A stretch of DNA of 64,000 nt, taken from the NCBI GenBank assembly GCA_942493075.1, contig OW818681.1, positions 5,642,001-5,706,000 of the forward strand, given 5' to 3'. The position numbers and the translations under genes were made by a program. Source of the stretch: JBBQYD01 sp942493075 (GTDB lineage: Bacteria; Verrucomicrobiota; Verrucomicrobiia; Limisphaerales; UBA8199). Position 1 is the first letter of the stretch. Each line of letters begins with the position of its first letter. The notes under the pieces were generated by a model that made no database searches, was not told where the DNA came from, and saw only the letters and a program-made list of their open reading frames with translations. Shown piece after piece: positions 16,376 to 25,256 of the stretch.

Positions 16376-18478
16376 ATGAGAAACATTTTGAAGGCTCTTT
16401 TGAGCGTTTGTGTGACTGCGCTGGCCGTCTGCGCTTCGGCCGAGGTTAACATCTCGGGGTTTACTCCCCAGTTTGGCGTCGCCGGGGATTACGTGCGCAT
16501 CCAAGGCAGCGGGTTCCCGTTAGATCAAACGACCCTCCTGGTCGTTAAATTCAACGGGACGAAGGCTCTAGCACCCTACGTCACTGTTCCTTTCACCGAG
16601 ATTGAAGTGGCTGTTCCAGCGGGGGCGACGACGGGACCGATCACCGTCGAATACGGGACGTCGGCTTCCAGCTTGCAAGACTTCACGGTGATTGGCCCCG
16701 GGCCGTACGTAAACTCGTTTAGTCGCGTCGGTGGCTATGTTCTGCTGAAAGGAAAACGATTCCTCGATCCGGACCCGGTGACTAAAGTGACCTTTAACGG
16801 AAAGAACGCCAAGTCGTTCTTTATCGCGAATGATCTCGAGTTGCAGGCCACGCCACCGGACGACGTGACGACCGGTCCCATCAGCGTTACGACCTCCATG
16901 GGCACCTTCACAACCAGTTCGAATTTTTTCGCCACGCCATCTTTGTCCTCTGCAACACCCATGTCAGGACGGGCTGGGACGAATGTCATTATTAAAGGCA
17001 ATAACCTGCTTGGCGCGCTCAGTGTCCAATTCGGCGGGCTCAACGCAACGGATTTCAACGTTCTCAGCAATCAAGGCATCAGGGTCACCGTGCCGTCGGA
17101 CACGACTAATGGGAAGATCCGGGTGAACACCCCCGGGGGATCGGCTGAAACGGCGACGCAATTTACCGTGCCGCCTACCATCTTTGGATTCACTCCAGGG
17201 TTCGGCCCGGAAAATTCCAGCATCGTCATCACCGGAGCCAACTTTCTGGCCGGCACGCCAAAGGTTTACTTCAATGGGGTTCAGGCAGCGACTCCCACCG
17301 ATGTAACCTTCGGCAAGCTCACAGCAAAGGTTCCGGTCGGGGCCACGACCGGCCCGCTGACAATCACGACGACCAACGGCTCGCACGAAAGCGCTATGCT
17401 TTTCTATCTTCCCCCAACCATCACTGGCGTTACGCCGACACGAGGTGAGCCGGGCACCGTCGTGCTGATCACAGGGAAGAACCTTACCAACGCGACAGCA
17501 GTAAGCTTCGGTGGCCAACCCGCCCAGGCTTTCACTGTCAGTAACAACGTTGCCATTTACGCGGTCGCCTCGGCAGAAGTCAGCAGCGGCAAGATCACTG
17601 TGACCACCCCAGGCGGAACAGCGAGCAGCCCTGGTAATTTCCATGCACCGCCTTCGATTAGCCTGTTCAGTCCGACCCACGGGTTGCCTGGAACGAGTGT
17701 GGCCATCTACGGAAAGAACTTTTTGGATGCCACTTATGTAGGCTTCAATGGCACCAGTGCGACTTTCGTCGTATCCAGTAACGAGTTCCTTACCGCGATC
17801 GTTCCAGCCGGAGCCCAAACCGGGCCGATTACCATCGGGGCCCCGGGCGGCACCAATACCAGCAGCGCGGTTTTCGTGCTCGATTATGCCAGTGATCTTT
17901 CAATCAGAGCCACCGACAACCCAGATCCCGTTTGGTTCGGAAGCAACCTGATCTACACGGTATCAGTGACAAATTACGGTCCCCACGAGGCCCGCAATAC
18001 CATGATTGCAAATCGGTTTCCGACAAACGCCCTGCTCAAAGCCGCCTATTCAAGCCGGCAAGGAACGATTTGGACAACAAATGACGGTGTGCTGACAGCA
18101 TCTGTGGGCACACTGCAGAATTCTCAGTGGGTGAACCTGGTGTTTACCGTGGTGCCAGCCGAGCCCGGGATTGCGACGTTTGAAGCGTGGGTGACCAGCG
18201 ATTACACTGATCCCTACTCAACAAACGACTCCGTTAGAATCGAGACCTTCGTTCAACCCGTGGCTCTACTTGACATTCGCATGGCTACGAATCGAGTCAG
18301 GGTCGCCTGGCCGCTGCTGCTAACAAACTACACGCTCCAATGGCGTCCAGACCTCAACGCGGGAACGTTTTGGTCAAATACGACAACCGTACCAGTGACT
18401 AACGAAGGGCAGCGGGTGGTATTTGAACGACTGACGAATAACGTCCGATTTTATCGCCTGGAGAACTCTGGAAAATAG
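16376..18478 (+). CDS. Secreted IPT/TIG-repeat protein
   Basis: A 700-residue exported protein. ATG 16376 is chosen because GGAG at 16364-16367 is eight bases upstream and the signal peptide (RNILKALLSVCVTALAVCAS) begins right there. Six IPT/TIG Ig-like repeats follow, each opening with a variant of ISGFTPxxGxxGTxVxIxGxNF. Then comes a DUF11/CARDB-like module (LIYTVSVTNYGPHEARN) and a C-terminal segment containing TLQWRPDL and FYRLENSGK that resembles the tails of many verrucomicrobial secreted proteins. There is no catalytic motif. Likely a surface or extracellular binding protein; the ligand is unknown. Confidence 0.88.
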   Translation: MRNILKALLSVCVTALAVCASAEVNISGFTPQFGVAGDYVRIQGSGFPLDQTTLLVVKFNGTKALAPYVTVPFTEIEVAVPAGATTGPITVEYGTSASSLQDFTVIGPGPYVNSFSRVGGYVLLKGKRFLDPDPVTKVTFNGKNAKSFFIANDLELQATPPDDVTTGPISVTTSMGTFTTSSNFFATPSLSSATPMSGRAGTNVIIKGNNLLGALSVQFGGLNATDFNVLSNQGIRVTVPSDTTNGKIRVNTPGGSAETATQFTVPPTIFGFTPGFGPENSSIVITGANFLAGTPKVYFNGVQAATPTDVTFGKLTAKVPVGATTGPLTITTTNGSHESAMLFYLPPTITGVTPTRGEPGTVVLITGKNLTNATAVSFGGQPAQAFTVSNNVAIYAVASAEVSSGKITVTTPGGTASSPGNFHAPPSISLFSPTHGLPGTSVAIYGKNFLDATYVGFNGTSATFVVSSNEFLTAIVPAGAQTGPITIGAPGGTNTSSAVFVLDYASDLSIRATDNPDPVWFGSNLIYTVSVTNYGPHEARNTMIANRFPTNALLKAAYSSRQGTIWTTNDGVLTASVGTLQNSQWVNLVFTVVPAEPGIATFEAWVTSDYTDPYSTNDSVRIETFVQPVALLDIRMATNRVRVAWPLLLTNYTLQWRPDLNAGTFWSNTTTVPVTNEGQRVVFERLTNNVRFYRLENSGK

Positions 18479-18526
18479 GCGCGGCCTGGCTGCTGGAGGC
18501 CAGACTTTGTTCGGATTGGAAGAGCC

Positions 18527-19180
18527 CTAAAGAGAGACCAAGCCCTCTTTGATGGCGTAGCGTGTCAACTCGGCCGCACTGCCACAGTTCAGCTTGCGCA
18601 TCAAACGAGCCCGGTAGGTTTCGACCGATTTCACACCGATCTGCATGACCTGTGCGATCTCTTTGTTGCGCTTGCCATGCGCCACCATCTTGAGGAGCGC
18701 GCGCTCGCGCTCGCTGATCGAGGGTTTATTCGACTTCCCTTCAATCACAACCTTCATGTAATCCTGCACAACTACGGAAGCGACCTCCCGACAGAGGTGC
18801 ACGCGGTTGTCCATGGACTCGCGTATGGCTTGAACAATCTCGGAGGGAGATGAGTTCTTGGTGACGTATCCTGAAACGCCTATTTGCAGCGCATTGCGAA
18901 CGGTCGTGAGTTCGGCATCCGCAGATAGCATGATGATTTTCACCTGTGGGAATTCCCCTAGAAGGCTGGCGGCGATTTCGATGCCACTTTTCTCGGGCAT
19001 GTGAACATCCATAATGATCACCTGTGGCAGGGTTTGCTTAACCTGCCCGGCCACTTCAGAACCTCCAGCCATTTCACCAACGATCTTAAAATCGGGTTGC
19101 TCGGCGAGCACGCGGCGCAAACCGGCCCGCATCATCTGATGATCGTCCACCAAAAGGATTTTTATTACACCACTGCTCAT
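18527..19180 (-). CDS. NarL/FixJ-type response regulator
   Basis: Two-domain transcriptional regulator: receiver with phospho-acceptor D58 in VIIMDVHMP and the GVSGYVTKNSS lysine loop, then a LuxR-type helix-turn-helix (LTRYAIKEG end; KRNKEIAQVMQIGVKSVETYRARLMRKL). I start at ATG 19180 because AGGA lies six bases upstream and it begins directly at the receiver; the earlier in-frame ATG would overlap the upstream kinase. It is two bases downstream of the hybrid kinase gene, its likely partner. Confidence 0.94.
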   Translation of the reverse strand: MSSGVIKILLVDDHQMMRAGLRRVLAEQPDFKIVGEMAGGSEVAGQVKQTLPQVIIMDVHMPEKSGIEIAASLLGEFPQVKIIMLSADAELTTVRNALQIGVSGYVTKNSSPSEIVQAIRESMDNRVHLCREVASVVVQDYMKVVIEGKSNKPSISERERALLKMVAHGKRNKEIAQVMQIGVKSVETYRARLMRKLNCGSAAELTRYAIKEGLVSL

Positions 19181-19182
19181 TG

Positions 19183-21858
19183 CTATTCCTGGGCTTTTGC
19201 ATCCAAACATTGTCTCACCACTTTTGCAAGCGTTCGGGTCTCATAGGGCTTAGGCAAATAGACAAGGTCTAGTCTGCCTGGCACACCGGCTTCCACGATG
19301 TCGGTACTGTAACCGCTGGATATGATGGATTTTAGTCCGGGCCTTTGCGTTTGCAAACGCTCGATCAACTCCAGGCCAGTCATTCCTTCGGGCATAACCA
19401 TATCTGTTAGCACCAGGTCGATCTGTTCGTGGTGCGTTTGCCAGAACTTCATTGCCACCTGTCCATTGGCAGCCTCGTGCACACGGTAGCCCAGCACGCG
19501 CAGAGCCTGCGCCACAGACACGCGAACTCGCGCATCATCCTCAACCAGCAGGATCGTCTCCCGTCCACCTCGCACGGTATCGGACACCATCGCGGCGGAC
19601 GCAACCGAGGCGCCCTCCTCCGCAGCCGGCAGTAGAACCCTGAATGTGGTCCCCTGCCCCAACGCACTTTCAAGCTCAATCCAGCCCCGGTGTTGGGCAG
19701 TGATTCCGTGCACGATGGACAAACCCAGACCTGTGCCTTTTCCGACTTCCTTCGTGGTGAAAAACGGTTCAAAGACATGTCGTTGTGTTTCTGCATCCAT
19801 GCCGCAACCGGTATCTGCTACAGAAAGGCAAACAAATCGTCCAGGCCTCCGCTCCGGGTAAACAAATGTCTCGCCGGCCTCAAAATCAACGATGGAGGTG
19901 CTGATGGTAATGCGACCGCCATGGGGCATGGCATCACGGGCGTTCACTACCAGGTTCATGAGAACCTGCTCCAGCATTCCCGGGTCAGCGGCAAGGCTCG
20001 GCAACCCTGTTCGTGGATGAAACCGCAGATCGATCTGCTCACCAATGAGGCGGCCAAGCATCTTAAGGAGGTTTGCAACCACATCGTTCACGTCCACTGG
20101 TTTAATTTCCAGGACAGACCGCCGGCTGAACATGAGCAACTGCCGGGTGAGAGTGGCGGCTCGCCGCGCCTCCGCATCGAGATCCTGCAACGATGCTCGC
20201 ATATCCTCACCGAGCATGGGGTGCATCTGCAGCAAACCCAGGTGCATCATGATGGCGGCCAGGATATTGTTGAAATCGTGGGCGACGCCTCCGGCAAGCT
20301 GACCAATGGCCTCGAGCTTTTGTGACTGGCGCAGACGGCTTTCGAGGCGCTTGCGCTCGGTAACATCCTGGAAGAACACCAACCCTCCGCGCTTGCCTTT
20401 ATAAGTGAATGGCACCGCAGTGAATTCGGCCTCGAAACAGGATCCATCCTGTCGAAGACAGTGTTCCTCCGCCAGCGCCACGTGGCGGCCCTCCTTGAGG
20501 ATTCGTATCCTGTTCTCGACCTGCTCTCGAAAATCCGGATGAAAGCGCTCAAGCACTGATTGCCCGATCAACGCATCAGAAGTGGAATAGCCGAAAGCCT
20601 GGGCAGCGGTTTGGTTGACATAGGTAAACCGGCTTTCCTGCTGCACGAAAATCCCTGCGGGAGCGTTCTCAACAAGCGTGCGAAAACCTTCTTCGCTCTC
20701 CCGCAAAGCGGCCTCCACACGTTTATGCTCGGTGATATCCTCCTTCACACCGAGATAGTGGGTAATTCGTCCAGAGTCATCGGTTATCGGAGAAATGGCG
20801 GCGTGTTCCCAGAAGAGCTCGCCATTTTTTCTCCGATTGTGGAAGACGCCCCGCCACTCTTTGCCGCGAGTGATGGTTTGCCAGAGCTGCTTATAATCTG
20901 CGATGGATGTCTCGCCGGATTTCAAGATACGCGAAGTGTGCCCCCGCAGTTCCTCCAGGGTGTATCCACTTGCGTGCGTGAACTTCGGGTTCACGTATTC
21001 TATCAAGCCCTTGATATCGGTGATGACGATGCTGGCTGGGCTTTGTTCTACTGCTCGGGAGAGCTGGCGCAACTGCTGTTGAGCCTGCTCCCGCGCTGTC
21101 ACATCGCGGCAGATGCTCATGGCCGCTGGTTGAGTTGCCCAGGTAATCCGCCGGGCGTTTACTTCAACGGAGATAATGCGTCCATCCTTGCAACGATGCC
21201 GTGTGGCAAACTGAAAAGTACCCTCATCAGGCACGCATGCCAATTCTCGCAAAAAAGAACTCGCAGGGCCTGAAGTGCTCACACCGAGAATATTCATCCC
21301 TGCGAACTCCGAAGCGGTATATCCGTACAACTCACCCGCGGCGGCGTTCGCAGCCAGTATCTTCCCCTCCATGTCGTGCACGAAAATCGCATCTGCGATG
21401 TTCTGGAACAACTTGCGATAGCGATCCTCGCTCGCCTCAAGAGCCTCGCGGGTATGGCGGCGTTCGAGTAGAACCCGCCACGCTCGCAGAGCACGCTCCA
21501 CGATATGCGGCATCTCCGCAAAAGTTCCAGGCGACTTAACAATGTAATCGAGGGCACCGCGCCGCATCGCGTCAGCCGCCACCTGCTCATCGCCGTGGCT
21601 TGTCATGACCAGCATGGGAAACGGTCCGGCCTCGGGAGGGCTGGTCAGGAGGGAGTCCGATTTTCCATCCTCCACCATAAGATCCAGCAAAGCGATGTCT
21701 GGCAACCAGCCTGGCACCAGCACGTGATATGCGCGCAGGCTCGACACCGCACGGATCTCACATTGACCTCCAGATCCCGCTAAGGCCCGTCGTATTGCTT
21801 CCGCATGTGCCGGTTCATCCTCAAGAATGAGGATCTTGGTGGGTTGGGTGCTCAGCAT
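19183..21858 (-). CDS. Hybrid histidine kinase, REC-PAS-PAS-PAS-HisKA-HATPase-REC
   Basis: A soluble 891-residue sensor kinase with no membrane segment. Order: N-terminal receiver (ILILEDEPAHAEA), three PAS domains starting near residues 145, 268 and 395 with PAC segments (GVKEDITEHKR, FFQDVTERKR), dimerisation domain with the phospho-acceptor H in GGVAHDFNNILA, HATPase with N, G1 and G2 boxes (NLVVNARDAMPHGG, DTGCGM, GTGLGLSIVHGI), and a C-terminal receiver (VLTDMVMPEGMTG). The H-box class and final receiver match the PAS-hybrid kinases common in soil bacteria. The NarL-type regulator follows two bases later, suggesting a phosphorelay. Stimulus unknown. Confidence 0.93.
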   Translation of the reverse strand: MLSTQPTKILILEDEPAHAEAIRRALAGSGGQCEIRAVSSLRAYHVLVPGWLPDIALLDLMVEDGKSDSLLTSPPEAGPFPMLVMTSHGDEQVAADAMRRGALDYIVKSPGTFAEMPHIVERALRAWRVLLERRHTREALEASEDRYRKLFQNIADAIFVHDMEGKILAANAAAGELYGYTASEFAGMNILGVSTSGPASSFLRELACVPDEGTFQFATRHRCKDGRIISVEVNARRITWATQPAAMSICRDVTAREQAQQQLRQLSRAVEQSPASIVITDIKGLIEYVNPKFTHASGYTLEELRGHTSRILKSGETSIADYKQLWQTITRGKEWRGVFHNRRKNGELFWEHAAISPITDDSGRITHYLGVKEDITEHKRVEAALRESEEGFRTLVENAPAGIFVQQESRFTYVNQTAAQAFGYSTSDALIGQSVLERFHPDFREQVENRIRILKEGRHVALAEEHCLRQDGSCFEAEFTAVPFTYKGKRGGLVFFQDVTERKRLESRLRQSQKLEAIGQLAGGVAHDFNNILAAIMMHLGLLQMHPMLGEDMRASLQDLDAEARRAATLTRQLLMFSRRSVLEIKPVDVNDVVANLLKMLGRLIGEQIDLRFHPRTGLPSLAADPGMLEQVLMNLVVNARDAMPHGGRITISTSIVDFEAGETFVYPERRPGRFVCLSVADTGCGMDAETQRHVFEPFFTTKEVGKGTGLGLSIVHGITAQHRGWIELESALGQGTTFRVLLPAAEEGASVASAAMVSDTVRGGRETILLVEDDARVRVSVAQALRVLGYRVHEAANGQVAMKFWQTHHEQIDLVLTDMVMPEGMTGLELIERLQTQRPGLKSIISSGYSTDIVEAGVPGRLDLVYLPKPYETRTLAKVVRQCLDAKAQE

Positions 21859-21886
21859 AAAGAGGGGAGATCAACTGCGATCCAAC

Positions 21887-22366
21887 TCAGGAACTGCGAT
21901 GGGGCTGGTCAACGAAGCTGTGCGAGTCAGGGTATCGATTCCACGTCAGCCAATAGAATCCAAAGGCTTCCATGAGCGTCTTGAACTTATCGAAATCGAC
22001 GGGTTTGACCAAGTAACTGCTGGCACCTTTTGCATAGGCTTTGACCATGTCGGCTTCGGCTGAGGAGGTGCTGAGGATGATAGCGGGAATGTCGCGTAAT
22101 TCAGGATTGGCTTTGAGGTGAGCCAGCACTTCCAGCCCATCTACTTTAGGCAAACGCAGATCGAGGAGGATCAGGTCGGGACGCGGTTGCTCCGGATTGC
22201 CCCCTTGTTCCACTCTCACATCAAGATAATCGAGTGCTGCCTGGCCATCAGTCACATGAATCAGCCGGTTGGGAACTTGGAAGTCGGCCAGGTTCCGTTT
22301 GACGATCTCGGCATGGGCAGGATCATCCTCCACCAGCAGGAGATTCACAGGATGGCGGGTTTTCAT
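21887..22366 (-). CDS. Single-domain response regulator (Rcp1/CheY-like)
   Basis: A 159-residue stand-alone receiver with acidic pair EDD near residues 13-15, phospho-acceptor D69 in DLILLDLRLPKVDG, and the lysine in ASSYLVKPVDF. The long insertion before D69 (VEQGGNPEQPRPD) is typical of Rcp1-type regulators that pair with phytochrome-like kinases. It sits 18 bases after the membrane histidine kinase gene and just before the hybrid kinase, probably as a relay between them. Confidence 0.92.
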   Translation of the reverse strand: MKTRHPVNLLLVEDDPAHAEIVKRNLADFQVPNRLIHVTDGQAALDYLDVRVEQGGNPEQPRPDLILLDLRLPKVDGLEVLAHLKANPELRDIPAIILSTSSAEADMVKAYAKGASSYLVKPVDFDKFKTLMEAFGFYWLTWNRYPDSHSFVDQPHRSS

Positions 22367-22384
22367 AAGTCCATTTTTTTAAAG

Positions 22385-24433
22385 TCACAAGAGACGTGTG
22401 CCGGTCAGGGTAAACCGAAAGGTTGCTCCGCTTCCCGGGCCGGCGGATTCGGCCCAGATTCGCCCGCCATGAACCTCAACGATCCGTTTGACAAGTGCGA
22501 GTCCGATGCCAGAGCCAGGGGTTCCGGGATGCAGCTTCTCAAATAGTCCGAACAACTTTCCCTGGTGCCGCGGGTCGATCCCGGAGCCGTTGTCCTTTAC
22601 GAACAGGACGATTTGCATCTCGTCCTGTTCCACTCCGATCTCGATTAACGGCGAAGCCTGGTCACCCATGAACTTGACTGCGTTATCGAGGAGGTTCTGA
22701 AACAGCTCCATGAGGCGCTGCCGATCTCCGTGGAGCATGACGGGAACCTCGGTTACCCGCACCTTAACCTGACGCTCGGCAACTTGGCCGGCCACTTGTT
22801 CCTGGGCCGCCTGAGCGATCTGCTGCAATGTTACATCCTCCGAGGTGTTCACCTTGCGTCCAATACGAGAAAGTTCTAAAAGCTCATCCAATAGTTGAAG
22901 CATCCGGGAAGCCGCCAGCCGGATGTACTCCATATCTGATTTTATGCGAGTGGCGTCTCCAGTCTGCATATCCTTCTCCAGATATCCGAGGAAAGTCTGG
23001 ATGGTCACAAGAGGGCTTTTCAGATCGTGCGAAACGGTATAGACGAAACGCACTAACTCCTCATTCCTCTCTTGCAAGGCTCGTTCAGCCAGCTTCCTGT
23101 CCGTGTCGTCCAGAATAATGCCGTGCCACAAGGTGCTGCCGTCTTCCAGTCGCTCGGGCTGTGCATTTGAAAGCCGCCAGCGCAGCCCCTGGCGGGGAAG
23201 GATGACGCGGAACTCAGAATGGAAGGGCTTAAGAGTGCGGGCGGATTCGAGAATGTCCTGCGTGACGCGGTCACGGTCTTCCGGATGCAATCGTCCAAAC
23301 ACAGGGGTGGCATCCTCGCGCACAGCCTCCGGGGTTACTTCATAAATGGTATTCATCCCCGGGGTGGAGAACGGAAAACTAGAGCGCCCATCAGGGAACC
23401 AGCGGTATTGATAAACCACACCAGGGACCTGTGCGGTGAGTTTCAACACCATGTCGTGGCTTTCTTTGAGAGCCTGCTCGGCTCGCTTGCGATCCGTGAT
23501 GTCGTGGATGATAGAATGGAGCAAGTGCTTGCCGCCCATGTTAATCGGACCGCTGAAGACCTCCACGTTCCTGATTGATCCGTCCGCGCGGCGGTGAGCG
23601 AATTCAAAATACAAATGCTGGGTCGCTGCACTCGCCTGGCCCATCTCCGCCATGAGCCGCTCCCGGGGAAGCGTGTTGATCTCATGCAGGTGCATCCCCC
23701 GGAGCTGTTCCCGAGGCCACCCGTAGAAACGGCAGGCCGCAGGATTGGCATCCACAATCCTGCCATCACTTGGATCGACGACAAGCATCGTGGCATGGTT
23801 ATTTTCAAACAGGTTTCGGTATCGTTCCTCACTCTCAGCCAAAGCAGCATTCACATTCTCACGCCGAATGCGGTTGGCCATAAGGAGCCCCATGGCCATC
23901 GTGGCCAGGGGATACACGAGCATCACTGGGGCCGCGACGACTGTCATAACCTGACGTGCGACATCCCACGGCAGCGTGAACATCAATGCGAGCATCACCA
24001 TGTGGGTGGCGACGCCAAACACCAGCAACTCCGTTGCCGATATCGATTCGATGGCTCCGCGGCGATACCGCCGCCAGAGGATTCCCATTGTGCCCGTTGC
24101 CACAATTACAAGTGTCCCCGTCAACGCGGCGCCCCCTTGGGATATACGAAAAAGAGCGGTGATGGCCATGGCCACCACCGTCGGGATTGTTCCCAGGAAT
24201 AGGCCTGAAATGCTCAGTAAAACGGATCGGGTATCGAATACCACGTGGGAATCTAAGCGGAAGCAGCTCAGGATAAGCGCGACACCCAACCCGCCGATCA
24301 CGGTTCCGATCAGGAGCTGCCGCAGCAATTGGTTGTCTAAACGCACACGGCTAGTCGTGAGATCAAACACCAGAATCATTGCCAGCAACAGGGAGGCGTT
24401 GTGAAGCAAGCTGAGAAGGGTGTTTTCTATCAT
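22385..24433 (-). CDS. Membrane histidine kinase, 5TM-LYT-PAS-PAS-HisKA-HATPase
   Basis: The first 200 residues hold about six hydrophobic helices with the 5TMR_LYT pattern (RQLLIGTVIGGLGVALILS, DTRSVLLSISGLFLG, ITALFRISQGG), a sensor type known from LytS-like kinases. Two PAS domains (ESEERYRNLFEN at about 205; a second from about 330 with DDTDRKLAER) lead to HisKA with the H-box FVYTVSHDLKSPLV and a complete HATPase (NLLDNAVKFM, DNGSGID, GSGIGLALVKRI). Followed directly by the Rcp1-type receiver gene. The combination resembles phytochrome-family kinases without a bilin domain. Signal unknown. Confidence 0.92.
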   Translation of the reverse strand: MIENTLLSLLHNASLLLAMILVFDLTTSRVRLDNQLLRQLLIGTVIGGLGVALILSCFRLDSHVVFDTRSVLLSISGLFLGTIPTVVAMAITALFRISQGGAALTGTLVIVATGTMGILWRRYRRGAIESISATELLVFGVATHMVMLALMFTLPWDVARQVMTVVAAPVMLVYPLATMAMGLLMANRIRRENVNAALAESEERYRNLFENNHATMLVVDPSDGRIVDANPAACRFYGWPREQLRGMHLHEINTLPRERLMAEMGQASAATQHLYFEFAHRRADGSIRNVEVFSGPINMGGKHLLHSIIHDITDRKRAEQALKESHDMVLKLTAQVPGVVYQYRWFPDGRSSFPFSTPGMNTIYEVTPEAVREDATPVFGRLHPEDRDRVTQDILESARTLKPFHSEFRVILPRQGLRWRLSNAQPERLEDGSTLWHGIILDDTDRKLAERALQERNEELVRFVYTVSHDLKSPLVTIQTFLGYLEKDMQTGDATRIKSDMEYIRLAASRMLQLLDELLELSRIGRKVNTSEDVTLQQIAQAAQEQVAGQVAERQVKVRVTEVPVMLHGDRQRLMELFQNLLDNAVKFMGDQASPLIEIGVEQDEMQIVLFVKDNGSGIDPRHQGKLFGLFEKLHPGTPGSGIGLALVKRIVEVHGGRIWAESAGPGSGATFRFTLTGTRLL

Positions 24434-24740
24434 AAGGCACCCCCATTTGCGCTGCCCAGACTCACCTCGATAGGAAAGCAGGCGCGCACCCTATGCCCCT
24501 GTAACAAAATGGTCAGGTTCCTAGCCACTGGTGCCCAACTCACCTCAAGCCACCTCCGTGGTTCCCCTGCAAAAGTGCGCTTCTGCTCAAAGACACAATC
24601 CAACCCAAGGCTTGAGGCGGCCAAACTTTCTCAGAACGTCAAAATAATGTCACGCCCGAAAAACCGAAAAACGAGAGATCCGGCGTTGTAGTTTGGAGAT
24701 GAGAAAGTAACAGCTTGTGGGACGCACCGTGCAGTATGGC
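24434..24740. other. Intergenic region upstream of the 5TM kinase
   Basis: About 300 bp with no convincing gene, repeat or RNA motif; should contain the promoter of the kinase operon on the minus strand. Confidence 0.4.
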
Positions 24741-25244
24741 CTAAGCACCCGGAGCTGATGTAAAATTCAGATCAAGTTCCCAAGGGCTCACCAGCCTAAT
24801 CGAACTGAATTTGTAGATACTCCTGATCCAACACTCTCCGCTGAATGGGCGACAAACCGGACTGTCGCCGAATTTCCAGCGCCTGTGTTTTAAGGTGCAT
24901 AAACGCTTGTTCAGCCTGGCCAACCATCCTCTCAACAGAGTTGTGAGGGGGGGGGTAGGACACCCATTCTGGTTTAGCTTCAACAGTGCTAAGAGCATTT
25001 GCCGGTGCCAATAGACCGTAACCAGGAGTGCTTGCTGCCAGCGAGGAAGTTCCGGAAACAGAAACGCGGTGCGCAAGACGATCCGCTGCTGCTCAGGAGG
25101 CTCATTCAACGCCCATGCTGCGTGTTGCAGAGTCTTGGGGGAGCCGGAAGCCAACGCCTCCAGCGCAAACTCATCGGCGTCGTTTAACAACCTTGTGACG
25201 GTGGTTTCATCGACCAGAGGCAGGCTTTGAGATGCAGTTGTCAT
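24741..25244 (-). CDS. Unknown small protein split by a nine-base G run
   Basis: The frame starts 12 bases after the chemoreceptor stop and codes MTTASQSLPLVDET, with a helical first 95 residues. At the coding-strand C9 run the frame as read continues with a Trp/Arg-rich tail that looks unnatural. The neighbouring frame instead gives NSVERMVGQAEQAFMHLK, then LSPIQRRVLDQEYLQIQFD and a stop at 24796, a much more protein-like amphipathic end. One extra C (C10) would join the two into a protein of about 149 residues. So this is either a slippage-controlled gene, a fresh frameshift or a sequence error. I recognise no family; the setting suggests an accessory of the chemoreceptor. Confidence 0.55.
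   Translation of the reverse strand: MTTASQSLPLVDETTVTRLLNDADEFALEALASGSPKTLQHAAWALNEPPEQQRIVLRTAFLFPELPRWQQALLVTVYWHRQMLLALLKLNQNGCPTPPLTTLLRGWLARLNKRLCTLKHRRWKFGDSPVCRPFSGECWIRSIYKFSSIRLVSPWELDLNFTSAPGA
24947..24955. repeat. Nine-base G homopolymer inside a coding region
   Basis: Position deduced from the codon register of the surrounding frame. It marks the point where the two candidate frames of the small protein would join. The length could be misread by one base. Confidence 0.7.
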
Positions 25245-25256
25245 GGTGCCTGACTC

